Positions 7,406-14,286 of a stretch of 23,115 nt of DNA are shown here, piece by piece; position 1 is the stretch's first letter, and each line of letters starts with the position of its first letter. Both the position numbers and the translations under genes were made by a program. Origin of the DNA: an uncultured Collinsella sp. (GTDB lineage: Bacteria > Actinomycetota > Coriobacteriia > Coriobacteriales > Coriobacteriaceae). Location: the NCBI GenBank assembly GCA_900768795.1, contig CAAGEH010000002.1, forward strand, positions 1-23,115, in the 5' to 3' direction. The notes beneath the pieces were generated by a model. It had not been told where the DNA came from. It searched no databases and saw only the letters and a list, made by a program, of their open reading frames with translations.

Positions 7406-8707
7406 ATGGATCAGACGCAGACGAGCGAAGACGCTCCCCTGCTCAAGCACAGCACTCCCCAATCGGAGCAAACCACGCTCTTGGCTCAGCAAAAACCTCT
7501 CGTGACCATCGTGCACGCCTCGGTCGGCTCGGGCCACAAGGCCGCCGCAAATGCGATTGCGCAGGCATTCGACCTCATCCGCGGCACCAATGGCATCCCC
7601 GAGGATGTTGAGATCGAAGTACTCGATATCCTTGATTTTGGACGTATTAAATTCGACGGCAATAAAACCGCGGCTTCTTTTACGGGAGCCACGCGCCCGA
7701 TTTACGACCTGACCTGGCGATATACGCTTACGGGACATCTGCTCTGGGGTGGCGGCACGGCATGGTCTCGAATTATGTTCCCCGCCTTCAACGATTATAT
7801 TCGTAGCCGCAGGCCTATAGCCGTGGTCGCAACGCACATCACAGCAGCCAATGTTGCCGTGGGTGCCCGCGTAATTACGGGTATCGATTATCCCGTCATC
7901 TGCGTACCGACCGACTACGAAGTCGAGGGCTGGTGGCCCCACAAGGACACCGATCTATTCTGTGTCGCCAACGAATTTATGGCCGAAACGCTGCGTCCGC
8001 GCAAGGTACTCGAGACAAAGATTCGCATTACCGGCATTCCTATTCGCGCCGGATTCGACACGGATTACGATCGCGAGGAAGAGCTAGCCAAGTTCAACCT
8101 CCCCACCAACAAGACCGTCGTGCTGGTAATGGCAGGTGCCAGCTTGCCTCAGCCTTACGTCCGCTTTCGCGCGGCGATGGACCACACACTCCCCTTCCTG
8201 CGCAGCTTCGAAGACATGCACTTTGTCTTTTTGCCCGGCAAAGACGTGGAGTATGCCACCCGGCTGAAGACGCTCTTCGATGCCATGAAGCTCGAGAACG
8301 TCACGGTGTTGGACTATGTCGACGACATGGCGGCCCTCATGCACGGCTGCGACCTGGCAATCCTCAAATCGGGCGGACTCACGGTCACCGAGTGCCTATG
8401 CGCACATCTGCCGATGATCCTACTGGGCAAGTCCTATGGCCAGGAAAAGGCCAACACCACCATGCTCACCGGCATGGGCGCCAGTATGCACGTCACCACA
8501 GCACGAGAGCTCATCGTAACCCTGCGCCACCTGCACGACCATCCCGAATCACTCAAAGCCTTACTCATCAACGGCGAAGTATTACGCCGCCCCCGCGCAG
8601 CCGAAGACATCGCCATCGCCACCATGGAACTCGTAGGCAAACCCCAAAAGCGCAAGCGAGCCTTCTGCCGTTTCTACTGGGGCGGAAAACCGGCGCATAT
8701 CCGCTAG
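7406..8707 (+). CDS. MGDG-synthase-type processive glycosyltransferase (GT28)
   Basis: Membrane-associated glycosyltransferase of 433 aa, likely adding a hexose from a UDP-sugar to diacylglycerol to make glycolipids or lipoteichoic-acid anchors. The N-terminal MGDG-synthase domain is marked by VHASVGSGHKAAANAI (36-51) and VPTDYEVEGWWPH with DLFCVANEF. The C-terminal nucleotide-sugar half has ILKSGGLTVTECLCAHLPMIL and YGQEKANT. I chose the ATG at 7406 because AAGGGGAG is just upstream. The first 30 residues are variable and probably disordered, and the C-terminus is basic (KRKRAFCRFYW), which suits membrane attachment. The sugar and acceptor cannot be told from sequence. The stop codon is 13 bases before the first long palindrome. 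Confidence 0.88.
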   Translation: MDQTQTSEDAPLLKHSTPQSEQTTLLAQQKPLVTIVHASVGSGHKAAANAIAQAFDLIRGTNGIPEDVEIEVLDILDFGRIKFDGNKTAASFTGATRPIYDLTWRYTLTGHLLWGGGTAWSRIMFPAFNDYIRSRRPIAVVATHITAANVAVGARVITGIDYPVICVPTDYEVEGWWPHKDTDLFCVANEFMAETLRPRKVLETKIRITGIPIRAGFDTDYDREEELAKFNLPTNKTVVLVMAGASLPQPYVRFRAAMDHTLPFLRSFEDMHFVFLPGKDVEYATRLKTLFDAMKLENVTVLDYVDDMAALMHGCDLAILKSGGLTVTECLCAHLPMILLGKSYGQEKANTTMLTGMGASMHVTTARELIVTLRHLHDHPESLKALLINGEVLRRPRAAEDIAIATMELVGKPQKRKRAFCRFYWGGKPAHIR

Positions 8708-8720
8708 CGTCTTAAAGTCC

Positions 8721-8831
8721 GCTGTGGCGCAGCCGCCCACACATATCATTCCATGCTCAAACATTCTCGCTTCGCTTCGCTCGCTGCGAAACTGCGCGTG
8801 GAACGATATGTGTGGGCGGCTGCGCCACAGC
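8721..8831 (+). repeat. Long palindromic element, copy A (core on plus strand)
   Basis: Arms 8721-8753 and 8799-8831 are complementary at 32 of 33 positions. The one exception is A8748 against C8804. The 45-base interior (8754-8798) starts TGCTCAAACATTCTCGC, has a small repeat of TTCGC units and ends GCGAAACTGCGCG. The interior is nearly the same as that of copy B in reverse, but with 9 additional bases of the TTCGC-type repeat. The outer 25 or so bases of the arms do not resemble those of copy B. Confidence 0.9.
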
Positions 8832-8905
8832 TACAAGTACATACCAACAGATATACCGGTTACCCAAGTAAAGCAGCGAAGGTGAACTCAAATACAAGTA
8901 ATCCA

Positions 8906-8954
8906 AGTAGCCCGATGCGACAAAAGGGTTGTCTCTTTGTCGCATCGGGCTACT
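8906..8954. repeat. Perfect 19-bp inverted repeat (palindrome C)
   Basis: Arms 8906-8924 (AGTAGCCCGATGCGACAAA) and 8936-8954 are exact complements around an 11-base loop. Neither strand has a T-run afterwards. Its interior is unlike that of copies A and B. Confidence 0.9.
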
Positions 8955-9028
8955 AGTTGGATACAGCTTTTAGATACAGCAAACGGTTTTGATTGGGAGC
9001 CATGAATGGTTGCGAGCACGTAGGCATA

Positions 9029-9132
9029 GCTCGCCCCTTGGAGGCCCCTATATATCGTCCCGCGCGCAGTTTCGCAGCGAAGCGAGAATGTTTGAGCACG
9101 GGATGATATATAGGGGCCTCCAAGGGGCGAGC
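9029..9132 (-). repeat. Long palindromic element, copy B (core on minus strand)
   Basis: Arms 9029-9062 and 9099-9132 are complementary at 33 of 34 positions. The exception corresponds to the same place in the stem as in copy A. The 36-base interior (9063-9098), read on the minus strand, begins TGCTCAAACATTCTCGC and ends GCGAAACTGCGCG, as in copy A. The outer arm sequence (GCTCGCCCCTTGGAGG at the left end) is unrelated to copy A. Confidence 0.9.
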
Positions 9133-9167
9133 GAACATTACGATGCTCCGTTCAGCAAAGTAAGGAG

Positions 9168-9611
9168 CTAGGCGACGCCGCTGGAGCCGAAACCGCCGGC
9201 TCCTCGGTCGGTTTTGTCTAGTTCGTCTACTTCTACGAGATTGACCGTGGGGACTTCTTGAATGACAAGTTGGGCGATGCGGTCGCCTTTGTTGATTTGC
9301 ATGTTGTTCGTGGGGTCTAGGTTGATGAGGATGACTTTGAGCTCTCCTCGGTAGTGGGCATCGATGAGGCCCGGCGTGTTGACTATAGACAGGCCTTGCT
9401 TGATGGCCAGGCCACTGCGGGGCTGGACGAAGCCGGCATAGCCGTCGGGCAGGGCGATAGCTAGGCCTGTGGAGACCAGACGACGCTCAAAGGGCTTCAG
9501 AGTGCAATCCTCGTTGGAACGCAGGTCAAGACCGGCATCCGTAGGATGGGCGTATTTGGGAAGCTCGACGGTTGGGTCGAGACGTTTAATGTTAACGGTA
9601 ATGTTGGACAT
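9168..9611 (-). CDS. dut: dUTP diphosphatase (dUTPase)
   Basis: Hydrolyses dUTP to dUMP and pyrophosphate, keeping uracil out of DNA and feeding thymidylate synthesis. All five trimeric-dUTPase motifs are visible in the 147-aa protein: HPTDAGLDL, PRSGLA, GLIDAHYRGELKV, RIAQLVI and the C-terminal RGAGGFGSSG, which closes over the active site. The gene starts 4 bases after the nrdR stop; its ribosome site AAGGTGA overlaps that stop codon, so it is surely co-transcribed with nrdR. It is the last gene of a lysM-nrdR-dut group whose only strong promoter is SOS-controlled, although an unseen internal promoter is possible. The gene ends beside palindrome B. Confidence 0.97.
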   Translation of the reverse strand: MSNITVNIKRLDPTVELPKYAHPTDAGLDLRSNEDCTLKPFERRLVSTGLAIALPDGYAGFVQPRSGLAIKQGLSIVNTPGLIDAHYRGELKVILINLDPTNNMQINKGDRIAQLVIQEVPTVNLVEVDELDKTDRGAGGFGSSGVA

Positions 9612-9615
9612 GAAA

Positions 9616-10059
9616 TCACCTTAGCTTGTCGAGCTCTTGCAGAAACTCATCTACGTCTTTGAAATCGCGATAGACCGAGGCAAAGCGGATGTAGGCCACT
9701 TTATCGATCTTGGCCAAGCGCTTAAGAACCATATCGCCCAACTCATGAGACGTAACGGCCGTGAGCGTACGGGAACGAAGCTCGACCTCAATATCGTCAA
9801 TGATCTCGTTGAGCTTTTTAGTGTCGATATCTCGCTTGATCGTGGCGCGCATCAAACCGACCAGCAGCTTATTGCGATCGAACCGTTGCTTGGTTCCGTC
9901 AGACTTAATGACCTCGATAGGGTCTTCACAACGTTCAAATGTCGTAAAGCGATAATTGCATGAGCAGCATTCGCGACGGCGCTTGATGGTGTTATTAGAT
10001 TCCTGCATGCGGGAATCAACGACGCGGGTATGTGCCTTGCCGCATTTGGGACAGCGCAT
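9616..10059 (-). CDS. nrdR: Transcriptional repressor NrdR
   Basis: Repressor of ribonucleotide reductase genes, sensing ATP/dATP. The 147-aa protein has the N-terminal zinc ribbon (Cys3, Cys6, Cys31, Cys34 with RFTTFER after it) and the ATP-cone from about residue 49 (IEVIKSDGTKQRFDRNKL) to 139. GAGGAGG precedes the ATG at a normal distance. The start codon itself falls in one arm of an 11-bp inverted repeat (10055-10096), which may limit translation. It lies 51 bases after the LysM gene, with no terminator seen between them. No ribonucleotide reductase gene is in the window, and I saw no NrdR box at this locus. Confidence 0.97.
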   Translation of the reverse strand: MRCPKCGKAHTRVVDSRMQESNNTIKRRRECCSCNYRFTTFERCEDPIEVIKSDGTKQRFDRNKLLVGLMRATIKRDIDTKKLNEIIDDIEVELRSRTLTAVTSHELGDMVLKRLAKIDKVAYIRFASVYRDFKDVDEFLQELDKLR

Positions 10060-10096
10060 GGTACCTCCTCTAAAACGATTACAAGGGTACCATGCG
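10055..10096 (-). promoter_or_regulatory. Hairpin enclosing the nrdR ribosome site and start codon
   Basis: CGCATGGTACC (10055-10065) and GGTACCATGCG (10086-10096) are perfect 11-bp complements around a 20-base loop. In nrdR mRNA the AUG lies in the 3' arm and GAGGAGG straddles the loop/stem border. It could act as a translational switch. Confidence 0.55.
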
Positions 10097-10110
10097 ACGG
10101 TACTTAAATC

Positions 10111-10560
10111 TTAGGAACGTGCGGGAACTTTAAGATGCGCACCGGCATCGAGCGAGCCATGCTCCAGGTGATTGACGTTGCGGATCATATCAGAGGTTTC
10201 CTGCGTGGAAAGACCCTCAATCGGATGCTCCTGGGCAAGCGACCACAAGGAATCGCCAGACTGAACACGGACGGTCTCGTAGGTAACGTTGGATACCGAC
10301 TCGGCATATGCGGCGTGACGTGCGCTGAAGATCGAGGTACCAAGTACAAAGAAGAGCGTGAGCGCAACGGCAAGAACGACAATCGTCGAGGCCTTTAGGG
10401 CAACAGAGGCCGAAGTCGTGGCGACGCGCCGGCTGCGGACGGGCTTACCAGACAGTGTTTGGAAACCAGATCGGCCGCCTTTGACAACCGTGAAAGCCGT
10501 CGCTGTAGGCGTCTCGAGCTTAAGGGCGAGGTTTCCCTGGACCATATCCGTTGCGTTCAT
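10111..10560 (-). CDS. LysM-domain single-pass membrane protein, candidate SOS division inhibitor
   Basis: A 149-aa protein with a cytoplasmic N-terminus (about 1-55), one membrane segment (about 58-80, STIVVLAVALTLFFVLG) and an outside LysM domain (about 95-147, VRVQSGDSLWSLAQEH to GAHLKVP) that binds peptidoglycan. The layout, size and position divergent from lexA match YneA-like division suppressors, which halt septation during DNA damage. That role is inferred. Its promoter carries SOS boxes, which supports the idea. I prefer the ATG at 10560 to that at 10563 because AGGAG is then 6 rather than 3 bases away; the difference is one residue. First gene of the lysM-nrdR-dut group. Confidence 0.85.
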   Translation of the reverse strand: MNATDMVQGNLALKLETPTATAFTVVKGGRSGFQTLSGKPVRSRRVATTSASVALKASTIVVLAVALTLFFVLGTSIFSARHAAYAESVSNVTYETVRVQSGDSLWSLAQEHPIEGLSTQETSDMIRNVNHLEHGSLDAGAHLKVPARS

Positions 10561-10632
10561 CATGTTCTCCTCTCGCGTGTTTTGCTGAGAACAGTTTTAT
10601 CAAGCCGCGCGGACAAAAAAACGTCTAGCGCG

Positions 10633-10646
10633 AGAACGAATGTTCG
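10633..10646. promoter_or_regulatory. SOS (LexA) box 1
   Basis: AGAACGAATGTTCG matches the Gram-positive CGAACnnnnGTTCG pattern at 9 of 10 fixed positions. It overlaps the likely transcription start of the leftward LysM gene. Confidence 0.75.
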
Positions 10647-10652
10647 GTTATT

Positions 10653-10680
10653 ATTATCTTCGAACAGTTGTTCCTGTCAA
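10653..10680 (-). promoter_or_regulatory. Promoter of lysM-nrdR-dut
   Basis: On the minus strand a perfect TTGACA (10680-10675) and GATAAT (10658-10653) are 16 bases apart. SOS box 2 fills the spacer, so LexA bound there should block RNA polymerase. Confidence 0.75.
10661..10674. promoter_or_regulatory. SOS (LexA) box 2
   Basis: CGAACAGTTGTTCC matches CGAACnnnnGTTCG at 9 of 10 fixed positions and sits between the -35 and -10 boxes of the LysM promoter. Confidence 0.85.
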
Positions 10681-10688
10681 GCAAAAAT

Positions 10689-10702
10689 CGAACATTTGTT
10701 TG
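10689..10702. promoter_or_regulatory. SOS (LexA) box 3
   Basis: CGAACATTTGTTTG matches CGAACnnnnGTTCG at 9 of 10 fixed positions, 23 bases before the lexA ATG. It probably gives autoregulation of lexA; I could not identify a convincing lexA promoter around it. Confidence 0.85.
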
Positions 10703-10725
10703 ACATTGGCAGAGAGGATCCCCTG

Positions 10726-11370
10726 ATGGCTCGCAAAATTACCAAGCGTCAGCAGCAGATTTACGACTTCATCAAGGAATATCAGCAGGAGAAGGGCTAT
10801 CCGCCCAGTGTGCGCGAGATGGCATCTGCCGTAGGCCTCTCCTCCCCCAGCACGGTGCATGCTCATCTCTCTGCCCTGGAGGCTCGAGGGCTGCTCAAGC
10901 GCGATGCCACCAAGCCTCGCGCTCTAGAGCTCTTTGATGAGGACGGTTCCTCTGTCTCGATTTCCAAATCCGATGAGCCCACGGCGCCCCGCGGAACGGT
11001 CTCGCTGCCGCTCGTCGGTCGCGTCGCGGCTGGGATTCCCATTCTGGCCGAGCAAAATATCGAGGACACCTTTACCATCCCGACCGAAATCGCCACAGAC
11101 CAGGGCTCCTTTATCCTTGAGGTGCATGGGAGCTCAATGATCAATGTCGGCATCTACAACGGTGATTACATTATCGTTCGCGAGCAAAAGAGCGCCATGA
11201 ACGGCGAAATCGTCGTGGCCATGATCGATGGCTCGGCGACCGTCAAGACGTTCTACAAGGAGCAGGGGCGCGTGCGCCTGCAGCCCGAGAACGACACCAT
11301 GGAGCCCATCTATGCGACGAACCCCGTTATTTTGGGTAAGGTTGTCGGTTTAATGCGCCGGTTCTCGTAA
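10726..11370 (+). CDS. lexA: LexA repressor
   Basis: SOS master repressor of 214 aa. The winged helix-turn-helix occupies about 1-65 (TKRQQQIYDFIKEY, PPSVREMASAVGLSSPSTVHAHL). The self-cleavage domain has the Ala102-Gly103 site in GRVAAGIP, catalytic Ser137 in GSSM (often GDSM in others) and Lys174 in ATVKTF. GAGAGG precedes the ATG at 10726; upstream in-frame extension runs through the SOS boxes and is not real. Three LexA boxes lie in the divergent gap with the LysM gene. The stop overlaps the ATG of the next gene (TAATG), so the downstream membrane protein is probably translated by coupling. Confidence 0.97.
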   Translation: MARKITKRQQQIYDFIKEYQQEKGYPPSVREMASAVGLSSPSTVHAHLSALEARGLLKRDATKPRALELFDEDGSSVSISKSDEPTAPRGTVSLPLVGRVAAGIPILAEQNIEDTFTIPTEIATDQGSFILEVHGSSMINVGIYNGDYIIVREQKSAMNGEIVVAMIDGSATVKTFYKEQGRVRLQPENDTMEPIYATNPVILGKVVGLMRRFS

Positions 11371-12074
11371 TGCAAAAACGCATCACCATATTTGATACCG
11401 TCCGCGGGTTTACGATGCTGTCGATGGCAGGTTTTCACGCCTGCTACGATTTGGCCTACCTATATGGATGGGATATGCCATGGTTTACCGAAACGGTTTT
11501 CCAGGATATCTGGCGCACTAGTATCAGCTGGGTATTTTTGTTTATCGCCGGTTGGATGTGCACGCTCTCGCGCAATAACGTTAAGCGCGCCCTCAAATAC
11601 GCTGCCGCAGCCTTGGTCGTATGGATTGCAACTACGCTGGTATCAGTCGACGATTCGGTAAACTTTGGCATCATTTATTGCATGGCGGCGTGCACCGCGG
11701 TGGTTGCACTCACCCGTCCGTTACTCCAAAAATTACCGGGCTCGTGGGGCATCGCAGCGTGCCTTGTTCTTTTTGCCCTAACCTGGGGCATTCCAAAAGC
11801 GGTCTACCCACTCCCCTACCTGGCATGGCTTGGATTCCCGGGCCCGGGTTTTGTTTCGGGAGATTACTATCCACTCATACCGTTTGTCTTTATGTACCTT
11901 ACCGGCTTTTTTGCTGCCCAGGCAGCACAAGCATCAAGCCTCGAAGCGCCAGCATGGGCATACGCCAATCCCATCCCGACGCTCGCAGTCCTCGGCCGGC
12001 ATGCCTTACCGTTCTACCTGCTCCATCAGCCTGTCATCCTAGGCGTACTAGAACTCGTTTATTCCGTACGATAG
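11370..12074 (+). CDS. DUF1624/HGSNAT-like membrane protein coupled to lexA
   Basis: Integral membrane protein of 234 aa with about six hydrophobic segments. The start ITIFDTVRGFTMLSM, the following FHACYDLAYL and the ending LGRHALPFYLLHQPVILG resemble the heparan-alpha-glucosaminide N-acetyltransferase catalytic-domain family (DUF1624), and more broadly membrane acyltransferases. His23, in GFHACYD, is a candidate catalytic residue. The substrate is not known. Its ATG overlaps the lexA stop by one base, which makes it a predicted member of the lexA transcript and so possibly damage-induced. Its last 16 bases overlap the 3' end of hflX on the other strand, leaving no room for a terminator between these convergent genes. 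Confidence 0.8.
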   Translation: MQKRITIFDTVRGFTMLSMAGFHACYDLAYLYGWDMPWFTETVFQDIWRTSISWVFLFIAGWMCTLSRNNVKRALKYAAAALVVWIATTLVSVDDSVNFGIIYCMAACTAVVALTRPLLQKLPGSWGIAACLVLFALTWGIPKAVYPLPYLAWLGFPGPGFVSGDYYPLIPFVFMYLTGFFAAQAAQASSLEAPAWAYANPIPTLAVLGRHALPFYLLHQPVILGVLELVYSVR

Positions 12075-13348
12075 CGCTCAAGACGCGGGGCGATTCGGGC
12101 CGGCAACTTCGCCACAATGCGAACGCCGTCCTCTAGATATTCCTCATGCAGAAGGGTTCCCTGCTCATGCACCAGCGTGATGAGGGCGCCCTCGCGATAC
12201 GGGATATCAGCGGAGAGCAACACATCGGTGGCAGCCGCCTCACGGGCAATACGGTCGACGAGATCGTCAAGCCCCTCGCCCGTCTGAGCCGAAAACAGCA
12301 CGGCCTCGGGATAGCGACGATGGAAACTTAATCGATCGACGCTATCGAGTAGGTCGATTTTATTGAACACCGTAAGCGTCAAACGCTCGCCGGCACCAAT
12401 CTCGTCAAGAACGCGATCGACTGCCTCGAGCTGGCGCTCGTAATCCTCGTCAGAGGCATCCACAACTTTAAGGATCAGGTCGGCACCAAGGACCTCAGAC
12501 AGCGTGGACTTAAAGGCATCAACGAGACCATGCGGTAGCTTTTGAATAAAGCCAACGGTATCGGTAATGGTCATACCACGACCGCCGGGCAAGCGATACG
12601 AGCGCGTCGTTGGATCGAGCGTGGCAAACAATTTGTCCTGTGAAAGCACCGTAGACCCGGTCAGGCGATTGAGCAACGTCGACTTACCGGCATTGGTATA
12701 ACCGGCCAAGGCAACGCGAAACGCCGGTGACTCGATACGGCTCTTTGACTGAACATCGCGACGCTGTTCAACCTGCTTAAGCTCGCGACGAAGCGCGGCG
12801 ATCTTGTTGCGAATCAAACGTCGGTCAACCTCGAGCTGGCTTTCGCCCTGGCCAAAGCGCGAGCCAATGCCACCGCGTGTCTGCTCTTTAGCAAGATGGC
12901 TCCACATACCGCGCAAGCGGGGCAACAGATACTGCAATTGGGCTAGCTGCACCTGCAGGCGGCCCTCACGGGTCTGAGCGTGCAGGCCAAAGATATCGAG
13001 AATCAACGCCGTACGGTCGATAATTTTAACCGGTTCGCCCACGGCTTTCTCCAGGTAAGACTGCTGCGAGGGCGTTAAATCGTCATCGAAGATAACGACA
13101 TCAGCATCCATACGATGTACGAGCCCGCAAAGCTCCTCAACCTTACCGGAGCCAATAAACGATTTTGGATACGGCTTAACCAGACGCTGTGACAAACGCG
13201 CCACGCACTGGGCGCCAGCTGTATGGGCCAGGCGCTCAAGCTCGTCAAGCGAACGATCGAGCGGCCAGGCGTTATCGCGCCACTCAACTCCGACAAGAAC
13301 GGCACGTTCGGGCTCAGGCGCGGTAGGAACGAGGGGAAACCGAGCCAT
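12059..13348 (-). CDS. hflX: Ribosome-associated GTPase HflX
   Basis: GTPase that splits stalled or heat-damaged 70S ribosomes. The 429-aa protein has the N-terminal HflX domain (about 15-205, with DDDLTPSQQSYLEKA and a glycine-rich TRGGIGSRFGQGE) and then the GTPase domain: G1 GYTNAGKS at 216-223, G3 DTVG at 263-266 and G4 NKID at 329-332. A short C-terminal domain follows. The ATG overlaps the miaA stop codon (TAATG), so translation is probably coupled; miaA-hflX linkage is also known from proteobacteria, where hfq sits between them. Its 3' end overlaps the convergent membrane-protein gene by 16 bases. No terminator is seen. Confidence 0.95.
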   Translation of the reverse strand: MARFPLVPTAPEPERAVLVGVEWRDNAWPLDRSLDELERLAHTAGAQCVARLSQRLVKPYPKSFIGSGKVEELCGLVHRMDADVVIFDDDLTPSQQSYLEKAVGEPVKIIDRTALILDIFGLHAQTREGRLQVQLAQLQYLLPRLRGMWSHLAKEQTRGGIGSRFGQGESQLEVDRRLIRNKIAALRRELKQVEQRRDVQSKSRIESPAFRVALAGYTNAGKSTLLNRLTGSTVLSQDKLFATLDPTTRSYRLPGGRGMTITDTVGFIQKLPHGLVDAFKSTLSEVLGADLILKVVDASDEDYERQLEAVDRVLDEIGAGERLTLTVFNKIDLLDSVDRLSFHRRYPEAVLFSAQTGEGLDDLVDRIAREAAATDVLLSADIPYREGALITLVHEQGTLLHEEYLEDGVRIVAKLPARIAPRLERYRTE

Positions 13349-14286
13349 TAGGCCACCTCGATACGGTGGAGGATATCCTCAACGACCTCATCGATCGTAA
13401 ACTCGTCCATATCGAACCACACGATGCGGTCATCGCGTTTAAACCACGAAAGCTGACGCTTGGCATAGCGACGCGAACGCATCTTGATGAGTTCGCGAGC
13501 CTCATCCATAGAAATCACGCCGTCAAAGGCATCGATAATCTCTTTATAGCCAATCGCCTGCATCGAAGTCAGGGCATCTCCCAGCCCCTGGTCCATAAGA
13601 CCACGAACCTCATCAACAAGACCCTGCTCAAACATCAGATCGACGCGTAGGTTAATACGCTCGTAAAGCGCCTCGCGATTACGCATCAATCCAAACCACA
13701 GAGCGTGATAATGCTCGCGCGGAACACTAAACTGTGACTTTTGCTGCGCGTAGGACACGCCATCATCGTGCATTTCGAGCGCGCGAATCACGCGACGAAC
13801 ATTATGGGGGTGGATGACCGCAGCGGACTCGGGGTCACGCTCAGCAAGCAGCGCGTGTAGCGCTTCCTCGCCAATGCGCTCGGCAAGCTCCTGATACCTC
13901 GCGCGGCGATCGTCCTCAAGCTCGCCCGAGGGAAAATCCATCTCATCCAGGGCGGCCTTAAGATACAAGCCTGTACCCCCGCAAAACACCGGTAGGCGGC
14001 CCTCGCCCAGCAAGCGCTCAACATGCACACGAGCGTCTGTCTGATACAGCGCTGCAGAATATGCAACGCCCGGTTCAACAATATCGACCAGGCGTAGAGG
14101 CGCCGTGCATTCCTCGGGTGCCATCTTGGCAGTCCCGATATCCATACCTCGATAGATTTGCATCGCGTCACACGACAGCACTTCGGACGAAAGGCGAGCC
14201 GCCAAACGATCTGCGACATCACTTTTGCCAACCGCGGTCGGACCGACAATCGCAACGGCGGAAAGGCCTGCCCAAGGAGAAATCAT
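13348..14286 (-). CDS. miaA: tRNA dimethylallyltransferase
   Basis: Adds a dimethylallyl group to A37 of tRNAs that read UNN codons, giving i6A, the substrate of MiaB encoded just upstream. The 312-aa protein has the P-loop GPTAVGKS at 15-22, then CDAMQIYRGMDIGTAK, GGTGLYLKA, and the late tRNA-binding RRYAKRQLSWFKRD. I chose the ATG at 14286 because it overlaps the miaB stop codon as TAATG and begins close to the P-loop as the family does; a start at 14325 would lie inside miaB. It is the middle gene of the miaB-miaA-hflX operon. Confidence 0.96.
   Translation of the reverse strand: MISPWAGLSAVAIVGPTAVGKSDVADRLAARLSSEVLSCDAMQIYRGMDIGTAKMAPEECTAPLRLVDIVEPGVAYSAALYQTDARVHVERLLGEGRLPVFCGGTGLYLKAALDEMDFPSGELEDDRRARYQELAERIGEEALHALLAERDPESAAVIHPHNVRRVIRALEMHDDGVSYAQQKSQFSVPREHYHALWFGLMRNREALYERINLRVDLMFEQGLVDEVRGLMDQGLGDALTSMQAIGYKEIIDAFDGVISMDEARELIKMRSRRYAKRQLSWFKRDDRIVWFDMDEFTIDEVVEDILHRIEVA

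Larger units (their letters stand above)
8708..9167. other. Gene-free intergenic block built of three long palindromes
   Basis: This 460-base gap separates the convergent glycosyltransferase and dut genes. No reading frame in it has a ribosome site or a recognisable product. It contains palindrome A (8721-8831), palindrome C (8906-8954) and palindrome B (9029-9132). A and B share a core in opposite orientation, so the block looks like two inverted copies of one element around a third hairpin, comparable in layout to a BIME (paired REP elements). The spacers hold short CAAGTA and GATACAGC repeats. Confidence 0.75.

Noticed and set aside
8753..8956. Small frames within the palindrome block
   Set aside because: They run through hairpin arms, have no ribosome site, and differ between the two copies of the element.
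8721..9132. Palindromes A, B and C as ordinary intrinsic terminators, or as a CRISPR array
   Set aside because: None has a T-run after the stem on either strand, and the arms are far longer than terminator stems. There is no regular repeat-spacer period, so it is not CRISPR.
10459..10725. In-frame upstream extension of lexA
   Set aside because: It would translate through three LexA boxes and part of the divergent LysM gene; the LexA family begins at the ATG at 10726.
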